Of a stretch of 64,000 nucleotides of DNA, positions 16,010 through 23,429 are shown piece by piece. The notes beneath the pieces are model-generated. The model saw only the letters and a list, made by a program, of their open reading frames with translations, made no database searches and had not been told where the DNA came from. Source of the stretch: an uncultured Allofournierella sp. (GTDB taxonomy: Bacteria; Bacillota; Clostridia; Oscillospirales; Ruminococcaceae); contig CALWNE010000044.1 in NCBI GenBank assembly GCA_944382705.1, positions 24,548 to 88,547 on the forward strand, given 5' to 3'. Position 1 is the first letter of the stretch, and each line of letters opens with the position of its first letter. Made by a program: the position numbers and the translations under genes.

Positions 16010-17188
16010 ATGGCAGATAAACGGGATTATTACGAAGTGCTGGGCGTGGCCAAAAACGCCACAGACAGCGAACTGAAGTCCGCCTACCGCAAACAGGCCA
16101 AAAAGTATCACCCGGACCTGAACCCGGGCGATAAGGCTGCGGAGGCCAGCTTCAAAGAGGTGAACGAAGCCTACGAGGTGCTGAGCGATAAGGAAAAACG
16201 CGCCCGGTACGACCAGTTCGGCTTTGCCGGTGTGGACCCCAACTATGGCGCAGGTGCCGGAGCAGGCGGGTTCGGCGGCGGCTTTGGCGGCTTTGGCGGC
16301 GGGTTCGGCGGTGTGGACCTGGGAGATATTTTTGGCGACATCTTTGGCGGTGGGTTCGGCGGCGGCTTTGGTGGCCGGGCAAACCCCAACGCACCCCGTA
16401 AGGGTGCCGATGTGCGGGTGGGCGTGACCCTCAGCTTTATGGAGGCTGTACACGGCTGCACCAAAACCATCAACATCACCAAGCAGGATACCTGCACCGA
16501 ATGCGGTGGCAGCGGTGCTGCCAAGGGCACCAGCCCCGAAACCTGCCCGGACTGCAACGGCAGCGGCCAGGTTACCCGTAACATCCGCATGGGTGGTATG
16601 GTGATGCAGCAGCGTCAGCCCTGTTCCCGCTGCGGCGGCAAGGGTACCATTGTAAAAACACCCTGCGGTCACTGCCATGGCAGTGGCAAGGTGAGCGTAC
16701 GCAAGACCCTGGAGGTGAACATTCCCGCCGGCATCAACGATGACCAGAGCATTGCGCTCCGTGGTCAGGGTGATGCAGGGGTGAACGGCGGCCCTGCTGG
16801 CGATGTAATCGTCATTGTGACCGTGCGCCCCGACCCCATGTTTGAGCGGGATAACTACGATGTATGGGTCCATGTGCCCATTACCTTTAGCCAGGCAGTT
16901 TTGGGTGCCGCCATTGAGGTGCCCACTGTGGACGGCAAGGTGGAGTACAATGTGCCTGAAGGAACCCAGAGCGGTGCAACCTTCCGGATGCGGGGCAAGG
17001 GCGTGCCCTACCTGGGCGGCCGTGGTCGTGGTGACCAGTATGTGAAGGTGAATGTGGAGATTCCCAAAAAGCTCTCCCGCTCCCAGCGTGAGGCTCTGAA
17101 AGCCTTTGAGGATACCCTCAAGGATGAAAACTATGAGCAGCGTAAGGGGTTCTTTAAAAACTTAAAGGATATGTTCGACAAGAAATAA
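16010..17188 (+). CDS. dnaJ: Chaperone DnaJ (Hsp40, type I)
   Basis: A 392-aa type I DnaJ. The J domain (residues 1-70) has the HPD motif in KKYHPDLNPG. A Gly/Phe-rich linker follows (about 75-125), then four zinc-binding repeats (CTECGGSG, CPDCNGSG, CSRCGGKG, CGHCHGSG) and two C-terminal substrate domains. It delivers unfolded proteins to DnaK and stimulates ATP hydrolysis. Last gene of the hrcA operon; a terminator lies about 110 bases downstream. Confidence 0.98.
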   Translation: MADKRDYYEVLGVAKNATDSELKSAYRKQAKKYHPDLNPGDKAAEASFKEVNEAYEVLSDKEKRARYDQFGFAGVDPNYGAGAGAGGFGGGFGGFGGGFGGVDLGDIFGDIFGGGFGGGFGGRANPNAPRKGADVRVGVTLSFMEAVHGCTKTINITKQDTCTECGGSGAAKGTSPETCPDCNGSGQVTRNIRMGGMVMQQRQPCSRCGGKGTIVKTPCGHCHGSGKVSVRKTLEVNIPAGINDDQSIALRGQGDAGVNGGPAGDVIVIVTVRPDPMFERDNYDVWVHVPITFSQAVLGAAIEVPTVDGKVEYNVPEGTQSGATFRMRGKGVPYLGGRGRGDQYVKVNVEIPKKLSRSQREALKAFEDTLKDENYEQRKGFFKNLKDMFDKK

Positions 17189-17299
17189 CATTTTGTATAG
17201 GGTGTGTCTCCAGCCCTTGGTATAGGCACAGGGGCTGGCATGAACCATAGCTTGGCTGCCAGGGAATCCATCTTTTTGCAGCACAACCGAACATAAGCG

Positions 17300-17346
17300 C
17301 CGGCCCTCGCCGCACGCCTTTGGGTGTGGGAGAGGGCCGGTTTTTT
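17300..17346 (+). terminator. Intrinsic terminator of the hrcA-grpE-dnaK-dnaJ operon
   Basis: CCGGCCCTC / GAGGGCCGG stem with a GC-rich loop, followed by six T. Confidence 0.88.
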
Positions 17347-17417
17347 GCGCTGAAAACCAAGCAGAATTGCTCTGCCCCCGGGCAAAAAGCGGGAGGCGGA
17401 TAGAGAGCGAATTTACT

Positions 17418-17447
17418 TTGACAAAGCACAAGGATATATGGTAAAAT
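17418..17447 (+). promoter_or_regulatory. Promoter of the MFS-transporter leader
   Basis: TTGACA (17418-17423), 18-bp spacer, TAAAAT (17442-17447). It drives two small ORFs and, through a conditional hairpin, the MFS gene. Confidence 0.75.
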
Positions 17448-17490
17448 AACAATAGTTACCGGGATTTCCGGAGCAAAGGAGGGTGTACCC

Positions 17491-17610
17491 ATGGGCTGGA
17501 AAATGCGTAACCTGCGGGTTCAAAAAGGCAACGATTTGGCTCTTCCGTCTAGAAGTGCGCCCTTTTTTAGCGTATGGGATGGAATTGACCGGTTAGATGC
17601 AGCCGATTGA
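17491..17610 (+). CDS. Small ORF 1 in the MFS leader (39 aa)
   Basis: ATG 17491 lies 7 bases behind AAAGGAGGG, one of the best ribosome sites in the window, and just downstream of a good promoter. The 39-aa product begins MGWKMRNLRVQKG and ends IDRLDAAD; it has no membrane segment. I do not recognise it. It overlaps small ORF 2 by 14 bases in another frame. It could be a leader peptide for attenuation. Alternatively, ORFs 1 and 2 are the halves of one roughly 67-aa membrane peptide separated by a +1 frameshift, since ORF 1 ends just before the hydrophobic stretch of ORF 2. Confidence 0.55.
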   Translation: MGWKMRNLRVQKGNDLALPSRSAPFFSVWDGIDRLDAAD

Positions 17611-17698
17611 CCTTGCTGCTGTTGGCATTTTGGTAAGTGCCGCGGCTGGGTTTGGCTGCGCCGTGCTGCAAAATATGAATCCAAATTCCTTTCGTTGA
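17597..17698 (+). CDS. Small ORF 2 in the MFS leader (33 aa, hydrophobic)
   Basis: A 33-aa peptide with one hydrophobic helix (LAAVGILVSAAAGFG) and the end NPNSFR before its stop. Its last codons and stop lie inside the 5' arm (17683-17697) of the terminator-like hairpin that precedes the MFS gene, so a ribosome finishing or stalling here would open the hairpin. Its own ribosome site is weak, so it probably depends on translation of ORF 1. This position is the hallmark of ribosome-mediated attenuation leaders. The peptide itself is not recognised. Confidence 0.5.
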   Translation: MQPIDLAAVGILVSAAAGFGCAVLQNMNPNSFR

Positions 17699-17774
17699 AA
17701 AAAGGGGCTGTAAAGTCCGGCTGACCATCTGCGTGTTTGCGCAGATGCAGCCTGCAACGAAAGGAATTTTTTTT
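17683..17774 (+). promoter_or_regulatory. Attenuator: conditional terminator that also buries the MFS ribosome site
   Basis: A perfect 15-bp stem AAATTCCTTTCGTTG (17683-17697) / CAACGAAAGGAATTT (17755-17769) followed by an eight-T tract (17767-17774) that abuts the MFS start codon. Nested inside is a second strong stem, GGCTG..CATCTGCG (17719-17733) with CGCAGATGCAGCC (17740-17752). The 3' arm contains AAAGGAA, the only ribosome site for the MFS ATG at 17775. The same hairpin can therefore stop transcription and hide translation. The 5' arm overlaps the end of small ORF 2. Confidence 0.8.
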
Positions 17775-18977
17775 ATGAATTTACAACGACAACTTCGCAT
17801 CTTGTACGCACTGGCTCTGGTTGGCCGGTTTGGGCTGGCGGGCCCCATTTGGGTGGTTCTGCTGGCGGGCAGAGGGCTCTCTCTGGGGGAAATTGGTCTG
17901 GCAGAAGGGTTTTTTCACCTGGTAAGTTTTTGCTGTGAGGTGCCCAGCGGTATGCTGGCGGATTTTATAGGACGCAAACGCACCCTGGCCCTTTCTTATG
18001 GGGTAGGGGCACTCTCCGGCCTGTGTATGCTGGCCAGCCAAGGGATGCTGGGGGTGTGCCTGGCCATGGGGGCCACGGCACTGGCCTACAATCTGGCCAG
18101 CGGCACCCAGGAAGCTCTGGTGTACGAGAGCCTGCTGCAGGCAGGGTGCCCGCAGCGATACGCTGGCCTTGCAGGCCGTTTGAGTGCTCTGGGCCGCATG
18201 ATGGAAACTGCCTGTACCCTGCTGGCAGGCCTAACCCTTTGGATGGGCTGGCGCAATGCCTATACCTTGGGGATTGCCGCTTCGGTACTGGGGCTTTGCC
18301 TGAGCTTGGCCTTGCAGGAGCCAGACAGCAACAGACAAACCGAAAGCAACCTAGCGGCACTGTCTGTGCCAAAAGCAATTTGCAACCACATAAAGCACAG
18401 CATAGGGTTTTTGTTCCATAACCCTGTGGTGGCAGCTGTAATGGTGTTAAGCGGCTTGGAGGGTTGTTGTGCCTATTTTGGGCTGCAACTCATGCAGCAG
18501 CATCTCACCAGCTTGCAGCTGTCCGGCAATGGGCTGGGTGCGGTTTTGGCCTGCGTTCCTTTGCTGGGTGCGCTGGGTGCCTGGATGGCTGGCCGCAGCA
18601 AAAAGGGGTTTGCCCACTGGGCGGTGGCAAGCTGCGCGGCCATCGGGGTTGGAATTGCGGTAGCCGGTGCGCCCAGGCTTGGGTTGGCGCTGCTGGGCGG
18701 CGGCCTGGCTAGTCTGATGGATGGAGCCATGGAAATTCGGGTCAGCAGCTGGCTGCACCAACGGCTGGCCAGCAGCCAGCGAGCCACCCTGGTGAGCGTA
18801 CAAAGCATGGTGTACAGCACAGTCATGCTGCCAGTTAGCCCATTGATGGGGCAGCTCTGCCAAAGCTTTGGATTTGGGTGGGGTCTGGCGATATTTGGGA
18901 CCTGCTTTTTAACACTGGCCGCACTGGGCGGAGCGCTTTGGTGCTTTTTTGCAGGCAAGAAAAACAACCGCTTATAA
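17775..18977 (+). CDS. Major facilitator superfamily transporter, probable drug/efflux type
   Basis: A 400-aa protein with about 12 transmembrane helices. The loop between helices 2 and 3 has MFS motif A in the form GMLADFIGRKR. The N-terminal half (GRFGLAGPIWVVLLAGRGLSLGEIGLAEGFF) resembles MFS efflux proteins. The start at 17775 is directly behind the eight-T tract of the attenuator. Expression is predicted to depend on ribosome behaviour in the leader, as known for several antibiotic-induced efflux genes. Substrate is unknown; a macrolide, lincosamide or other ribosome-targeting drug would fit the leader model but is inference. Confidence 0.82.
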   Translation: MNLQRQLRILYALALVGRFGLAGPIWVVLLAGRGLSLGEIGLAEGFFHLVSFCCEVPSGMLADFIGRKRTLALSYGVGALSGLCMLASQGMLGVCLAMGATALAYNLASGTQEALVYESLLQAGCPQRYAGLAGRLSALGRMMETACTLLAGLTLWMGWRNAYTLGIAASVLGLCLSLALQEPDSNRQTESNLAALSVPKAICNHIKHSIGFLFHNPVVAAVMVLSGLEGCCAYFGLQLMQQHLTSLQLSGNGLGAVLACVPLLGALGAWMAGRSKKGFAHWAVASCAAIGVGIAVAGAPRLGLALLGGGLASLMDGAMEIRVSSWLHQRLASSQRATLVSVQSMVYSTVMLPVSPLMGQLCQSFGFGWGLAIFGTCFLTLAALGGALWCFFAGKKNNRL

Positions 18978-18985
18978 ATAAAGTA

Positions 18986-19022
18986 AAAACCAGCCAGCCG
19001 TAACAAACGGCTGGCTGGTTTT
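18986..19022. terminator. Bidirectional terminator between the MFS and superoxide reductase genes
   Basis: Perfect 16-bp inverted repeat AAAACCAGCCAGCCGT / ACGGCTGGCTGGTTTT with a 5-nt loop. A-run and T-run allow use by both convergent genes. Confidence 0.92.
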
Positions 19023-19051
19023 GCTTTGTGAGATAAAGAAAAGAGAGCCGC

Positions 19052-19426
19052 TTACAGCTGAGTCATCCACAGGCCATGGAGGTTGCAGTATTCGTAAACA
19101 GCGGCGGGCACTTCGCCCTCTGCCAGCTGGAACTGGGCCTGAGGAGCGTCCTGAGCGGTGAGGGTGCGGCGATGATAGCCAAGATTGGTTTCCAGAATAA
19201 TCCACTCAATCAGGTGCTCCGGCGTCATGGGATGGATTACACTGCCCACCTGCACCCGAACGGTCTGGCCATCCTGCTCCACCACAGGAACATGCTTTTC
19301 CTGGGCGGCATCCACCGAGCCGGGAACCAGTTTGTGCATTTTTTCGCCGCAGCATACAATGGGCACGCCTTTGTTGGTTTGGTAGGTTACAACATTTTTG
19401 CAGTGGTCACAAATATAGAAATCCAT
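19052..19426 (-). CDS. Desulfoferrodoxin / superoxide reductase
   Basis: A 124-aa protein. The N-terminal desulforedoxin-like domain has CDHC (residues 6-9) and CC (residues 25-26), binding a rubredoxin-like Fe. The C-terminal domain has EKHVPVVE, VIHPMTPEHLIEWI and CNLHGLW, the His and Cys ligands of the active Fe(His)4Cys centre that reduces superoxide to peroxide in anaerobes. ATG 19426 follows a GGAGGG site. Single gene with its own terminator, suited to oxygen-stress defence in a strict anaerobe. Confidence 0.93.
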   Translation of the reverse strand: MDFYICDHCKNVVTYQTNKGVPIVCCGEKMHKLVPGSVDAAQEKHVPVVEQDGQTVRVQVGSVIHPMTPEHLIEWIILETNLGYHRRTLTAQDAPQAQFQLAEGEVPAAVYEYCNLHGLWMTQL

Positions 19427-19581
19427 GGAAAAACCCTCCTTGTATATAGTCCTTTTAAGGAATTGTTTAATTTAGTGTATACCGATTGGAAATAAAAAGC
19501 AATAGAAATATGTGGTGTAGGGATAAAATAAGCATTAAGATGAGTTTTTGTACAAATTAACAAATATTACACAAAAATGGA

Positions 19582-19610
19582 TTGACAAAAAAGACAAAAA
19601 ATTTTACGAT
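19582..19610 (+). promoter_or_regulatory. Promoter of the structured leader before the Rrf2 gene
   Basis: TTGACA (19582-19587), 17-bp spacer, TACGAT (19605-19610). Confidence 0.65.
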
Positions 19611-19616
19611 AAAAAG

Positions 19617-19737
19617 GCAAGATAGTACCTATTATTTTAATAATACACTGCGGGCTGAGCAGTGCTATTTAAGTTGAGTTCGGAATGCAGCACCACTACC
19701 CCGGGATGTGCAGATCTCCGGGGTAGTGGAAATTTTT
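19617..19737 (+). ncRNA. Candidate structured leader RNA or small RNA
   Basis: About 120 nt between a good promoter and a terminator-like hairpin. CACTGC/GCAGTG (about 19647-19665) competes with GTGCT (19662-19666)/AGCAC (19689-19693), so alternative folds are possible. It ends in the perfect 12-bp stem CCACTACCCCGG (19693-19704) / CCGGGGTAGTGG (19718-19729) followed by a five-T tract. No coding potential is evident. It could be a free small RNA or an attenuator for the downstream Rrf2 gene. I do not recognise it as a known RNA family. Confidence 0.4.
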
Positions 19738-19752
19738 GGTAAATAAAAATCG

Positions 19753-19797
19753 AATACGGGGTACCCCGTATTGTTCTTAAGCTTTGCTTAAGAACAA
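19753..19797 (+). promoter_or_regulatory. Two adjacent perfect inverted repeats before the Rrf2 gene
   Basis: The 20-bp perfect palindrome AATACGGGGTACCCCGTATT (19753-19772) is immediately followed by TTGTTCTTAAGC / GCTTAAGAACAA with a 3-nt loop (19771-19797). Neither is followed by a T-tract. The palindrome has the size and symmetry expected of an operator for a dimeric regulator such as the adjacent Rrf2 protein. Operator role is inference. Confidence 0.55.
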
Positions 19798-19843
19798 TAA
19801 TGGGTTCTATTTACCTTTGGCGAAGAAAGATGAGGACACCACT

Positions 19844-20254
19844 ATGAGATTACGATTGGAAACAGATTACGGCATTCGCTGCGTATTGTTTTTGGCGCAG
19901 CATCAGGAATATGTGCAGGCAGGCCGCATTGCCGCAGCTACCAATGTGCCCGAAAATGTTGTACCCCGTGTGTTGAGCCGTTTGAAAAAGGCCGGTATTG
20001 TAAGCGCCCGCAGCGGTGTGATGGGCGGGCATAAGCTCTGCCGCAAGGTGGATGAAATCAGCCTGTTTGACATTGTGGACTGTATGGAAGACTGCCTGGC
20101 ACTGAGCCGGTCTGAGGACATCAGCTCGGCTGAAACAGAGGTGGAAAAGGCGCTGCATGCTGTGGAAGATTGCTTTAATCAGATTCAGCAGCAGATGGAG
20201 CAGTTCATGCGCAGCATCAAAATAAATCAGCTGGTGGAAGCTTCTGCTTGCTGA
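19844..20254 (+). CDS. Rrf2-family transcriptional regulator
   Basis: A 136-aa winged-helix protein with the Rrf2 pattern: LETDYGIRCVLFLA, RIAAATNVPENVVPRVLSRLKKAGIV, SGVMGGHKL. Rrf2 proteins (IscR, NsrR, CymR and others) sense iron-sulfur status, NO or cysteine. Cysteines occur in DCMEDC (about residues 80-86) and further on in EDCF, but the spacing does not match the three-Cys cluster motif of IscR, so the effector is unclear. ATG 19844 has GAGG 8 bases upstream. Two perfect inverted repeats directly upstream suggest autoregulation. Confidence 0.87.
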   Translation: MRLRLETDYGIRCVLFLAQHQEYVQAGRIAAATNVPENVVPRVLSRLKKAGIVSARSGVMGGHKLCRKVDEISLFDIVDCMEDCLALSRSEDISSAETEVEKALHAVEDCFNQIQQQMEQFMRSIKINQLVEASAC

Positions 20255-20268
20255 ATTGAGGAAAACAG

Positions 20269-20312
20269 CCCCCCGTTCCCAGTTTAAAACTGCGGAACAG
20301 GGGGTTTTGGTT
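20269..20312 (+). terminator. Intrinsic terminator after the Rrf2 gene
   Basis: CCCCCgTTCC pairs with GGAAcaGGGGG, with an inner CAGTTT/AAACTG stem, followed by TTTT. Confidence 0.85.
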
Positions 20313-20320
20313 TGTTTGGG

Positions 20321-20545
20321 GCAAAACATTGAAGGCAGCACCGCCCAGCTTATGCTGAAAGGCGAAAAAGGGGGGAGCATCAAGCAAAAATTCTTGGCAA
20401 TGGTTTTGTGAAATGCTTGCAAGTCCCGCAAGGATTGGCTGCTTTTTAGGGGTTCTGTTGCGAAAAAATTGGGCACGCTCCGCCATCTGGAATTATGCGG
20501 TGCGGCCCTAAATTTGGCGCAGCGTTCTACCAATACGCCACGCTT
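20321..20545. repeat. Intergenic repeat, copy A (diverged partner near 28.9 kb)
   Basis: By eye this stretch aligns with 28820-29010 on the same strand: GCAAAA..., GGCAGCACC / GGCAACACC, the AAAATT...GTTTTG block, and GATTGGCTGC / GATTGGTTGC near the middle. Minus-strand conceptual translations of both also match (KKQPILAGLA versus KAQPIFGGLA), suggesting either a decayed gene fragment or a structured intergenic repeat. No intact gene is present between the terminator at 20312 and the RsuA gene. Confidence 0.45.
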
Positions 20546-20547
20546 TA

Positions 20548-20556
20548 TGCTATAAT
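20548..20556 (+). promoter_or_regulatory. Extended -10 promoter of the pseudouridine synthase gene
   Basis: TGC-TATAAT, an extended -10, at 20548-20556; the -35 is weak. Confidence 0.5.
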
Positions 20557-20626
20557 ACAAGGAACATGCTCGTTTTAACAAAGAGAATGCAAGCAAGGCT
20601 TAACGCACAGCAAGGAGAATGAACCG

Positions 20627-21352
20627 ATGCGTTTGGATAAATATGTAGCACAGGCTATGCAGCTTACCCGAAGCGAGGCGAGAGCCCGCATTGCCCGGGG
20701 TGCCGTTTTGGTAAATGGCCAGGTGTGCAAAAAGGCAGATACGGCCTTAAAGCCCCAGGATGAGGTGGCAGCAGCAGGCCAGCAGCTGGAACATCGGCAG
20801 TTTGTGTACCTGATGCTACATAAGCCTCAGGGAGTAGTGAGCGCTAGCACCGACCGGCGGGATACCACTGTGGTGGACCTGGTAAAGGAGGCATTCCCCA
20901 GAAGGCAGCTGTTTCCTGCAGGGCGGCTGGATAAAACAAGCACGGGCTTTGTGCTGCTGACCGATGACGGCACTTTTGCACACGCCATCCTTGCACCAAA
21001 GCGCCATGTACCCAAAACCTATTGGGTGCGGTTGGATACTCCAGTGACGCAGGAAATGGTGCAGGCCTTTGAGCAGGGAGTAACCCTTGCAGATGGCCAT
21101 ACCATGCTGCCGGCCCGGCTGCTGCCTGACCCTCAGGACCCTATGGCGGCTCAGGTTGTGCTGCGCCAGGGAGTATACCACCAAATCAAGCGGATGTTTG
21201 GAGTGCTGGGAGCGGGCGTGGACCAGCTGCACCGCAGCGCTATTGGAGAGGTGCGGCTGGATGACAGCCTTGCGCCGGGCCAATGGCGGGAAATGACCGC
21301 CCAGGAAGTGGAACAGCTTGCCAAAGCCAGTGGCATAACCCCTGGGAAATGA
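20627..21352 (+). CDS. rsuA: 16S rRNA pseudouridine synthase, RsuA family
   Basis: A 241-aa RsuA/RluB-family enzyme. An S4 RNA-binding domain fills residues 1-55 (MRLDKYVAQAMQLTRSEA). The catalytic domain has PAGRLDKTSTGFVLLTDDG, which contains the active-site Asp, and YHQIKRMFGVLG near the C-terminus. RsuA makes pseudouridine 516 in 16S rRNA; the short length and S4 domain fit RsuA rather than RluB, but that split is not certain. ATG 20627 is preceded by AAGGAG. Confidence 0.88.
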   Translation: MRLDKYVAQAMQLTRSEARARIARGAVLVNGQVCKKADTALKPQDEVAAAGQQLEHRQFVYLMLHKPQGVVSASTDRRDTTVVDLVKEAFPRRQLFPAGRLDKTSTGFVLLTDDGTFAHAILAPKRHVPKTYWVRLDTPVTQEMVQAFEQGVTLADGHTMLPARLLPDPQDPMAAQVVLRQGVYHQIKRMFGVLGAGVDQLHRSAIGEVRLDDSLAPGQWREMTAQEVEQLAKASGITPGK

Positions 21353-21592
21353 AGGGATTTCAATATTTGTTCAAAAAATACACACATTTTTAGAATAGGC
21401 TAAAAGGGCTGTAAAAATGTAGCCCTGGATGTCCTTTAAAAGTACACAATAAACCCAATAATATTTTGCTCAAATATGTTGCAAAAGTAGATGCTCTTGT
21501 GTAAAATATACACAGACATTGTTTATAATTGTTCAAAAATAACAAAATATAGGATTGTGGAAACGAGAACCATCAAAAAAGGGGAGCAAATT

Positions 21593-22675
21593 ATGGCTAA
21601 CAGAGTATTTCAAGGTGTAGTCTGTCAGATGAAGGATGCCATCGGCCGCGTTGTGGGTGTTACGGATGACAACGGCGCCATTATTGCCTGTTCGGACCTC
21701 AATAGCATTGGTGAAGTGCGGGATGGGTTTGCTGCTGAGCGGCTGGTGAGCGACACCTTTGTAAAGGATGGCTTCAGCTACCATCAGTTCAGCGCCAACA
21801 AGCACAACGACTATGCGGTATTTGTGGAAGGCGCAGATGAAACGGCTGCTCAGTTTGCAAGTCTGCTGTCCATCAGTTTGCAGAGCATCAAGCAGTACCA
21901 CGATGAAAAGTTCGATAAAACCAACTTCATCAAAAATGTGGTGCTGGATAACATCCTGCCCGGCGATATCTACGCCAAGGCCAGAGAACTGCATTTTGTC
22001 ACCGATGTTTCCCGTGTAGTGTTTTTGATTCGGGTGACCTCCGGTACAGATATTTCTGCCTATGATGTGGTCAGCGGCCTGTTCCCGGATAAGCAGAAGG
22101 ACTTTGTGTTCAACATCAGCGAAACCGACACCGTGCTGGTGAAGGAGATTAAAAAAGGCATCGACCAGCGGGATTTGGAAAAACTGGCTTCCAGCATTGT
22201 GGATACCCTCTCTGGCGAGCACTACATCAAAGCAGTGATTGGTATTGGAACCCCCATCGTCAATGTAAAAGACCTGGCTGCCAGCTTTAAGGAAGCTCAG
22301 GTTGCCATGGAGGTGGGCAAGGTATTTGATACCGAGCAGTCCATTATCAGCTACGATAATCTGGGCATTGCCCGCTTGATTTACCAGCTGCCCACCACCC
22401 TGTGTGAAATGTTCCTGCGGGAGGTGTTCAAGCAGGGCAGCATCGAAAGCCTGGACAACGAAACTCTGTTTACCATTCAGCGGTTCTTTGAGAACAACCT
22501 GAATGTGTCCGAAACCAGCCGTGGCCTGTTTGTGCACCGCAATACTCTGGTGTACCGACTGGAAAAAATTAAAAAACTCACTGGTCTGGATCTGCGGGAG
22601 TTTGACGATGCCATCGTGTTTAAGGTGGCCCTGATGGTTAAAAAATACCTCAGTGCCAACCCTGCAAAATACTAA
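21593..22675 (+). CDS. PucR/CdaR-family transcriptional regulator
   Basis: A 360-aa protein. The C-terminal 60 residues form a PucR-type helix-turn-helix (FFENNLNVSETSRGLFVHRNTLVYRLEKI), preceded by a GGDEF-like middle domain and an N-terminal putative sensor domain. Such regulators often respond to purine or sugar-diacid metabolites, but the N-terminal domain is not one I recognise. It lies 49 bases before ftsE on the same strand, with no terminator between, so it may be cotranscribed with the division genes. ATG 21593 follows AAAAGGGGAG. Confidence 0.8.
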   Translation: MANRVFQGVVCQMKDAIGRVVGVTDDNGAIIACSDLNSIGEVRDGFAAERLVSDTFVKDGFSYHQFSANKHNDYAVFVEGADETAAQFASLLSISLQSIKQYHDEKFDKTNFIKNVVLDNILPGDIYAKARELHFVTDVSRVVFLIRVTSGTDISAYDVVSGLFPDKQKDFVFNISETDTVLVKEIKKGIDQRDLEKLASSIVDTLSGEHYIKAVIGIGTPIVNVKDLAASFKEAQVAMEVGKVFDTEQSIISYDNLGIARLIYQLPTTLCEMFLREVFKQGSIESLDNETLFTIQRFFENNLNVSETSRGLFVHRNTLVYRLEKIKKLTGLDLREFDDAIVFKVALMVKKYLSANPAKY

Positions 22676-22724
22676 GCATTTTCCGTGCTTGACCGGTTGA
22701 CCAGAGATAAAGCAAGAGGACGAT

Positions 22725-23429
22725 ATGATAGTATTTGACCGTGTTTCCAAGGTGTACCCAGGAGGCAACACCGCACTGAAAAATGTAAGCCTCCATATTA
22801 AAAAAGGTGAATTTGTATTTGTGCTGGGCCATTCCGGCGCAGGTAAGTCCACCTTTTTGAAACTCATCCTTCGGGAGGAGAAGGCTACCAGCGGGCGTGT
22901 GTATGTGGACGGTAAGGATTTGAGCCGCATGAAGGAGCGGGATGTACCTTACCTGCGCCGCAACATGGGTGTGGTATTTCAGGATTTCCGCCTGATTCCC
23001 AGCATGACCGCCTACGAAAATGTGGCATTTGCAATGCGTGTGACCAACATCCCCGAAAAGAAGATTGCCAGCCGTGTGCCCTATGTGTTCAGCCTGGTGG
23101 GCCTTTCGGAAAAGATGAACAAATACCCGGAAGAGCTTTCCGGCGGTGAGCAGCAGCGTGTTGCTCTGGCCCGTGCGCTGGTGCACAGCCCCCAGCTGAT
23201 TATTGCAGACGAACCTACCGGCAACATTGACCCAGAGCTGAGCCTGGAGATGATGGAGCTGCTGAACGCCATTAACAGCGTGGGCGTTACCGTTGTGGTA
23301 GTAACCCATGAACATGAGCTGGCCCGGCACTTTAACAAGCGTGTGATCACCATCAACCGCGGTAATGTGGTGGGTGACTCTGCCGATAACACCGATGATT
23401 TCTTGCAGGAAGAGGAGGTGCAGGCATGA
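22725..23429 (+). CDS. ftsE: Cell-division ATP-binding protein FtsE
   Basis: A 234-aa ABC ATPase with Walker A GHSGAGKST (35-43), LSGGEQQR signature, Walker B LIIADEPTGNID and switch His in VVVTHEHE. The family-typical FKLILREE..PTSG-like segment is also present. FtsE powers FtsX, which activates peptidoglycan hydrolases at the septum. It overlaps ftsX by 4 bp, as usual for this pair. Confidence 0.95.
   Translation: MIVFDRVSKVYPGGNTALKNVSLHIKKGEFVFVLGHSGAGKSTFLKLILREEKATSGRVYVDGKDLSRMKERDVPYLRRNMGVVFQDFRLIPSMTAYENVAFAMRVTNIPEKKIASRVPYVFSLVGLSEKMNKYPEELSGGEQQRVALARALVHSPQLIIADEPTGNIDPELSLEMMELLNAINSVGVTVVVVTHEHELARHFNKRVITINRGNVVGDSADNTDDFLQEEEVQA

Noticed and set aside
19640..19735. Resemblance of the minus strand to the middle of 5S rRNA (CATTCCGAAC ... 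TTAA)
   Set aside because: Only about 15 bases match. The 5S domain II/III signatures and closing helix are missing, so it is probably chance.
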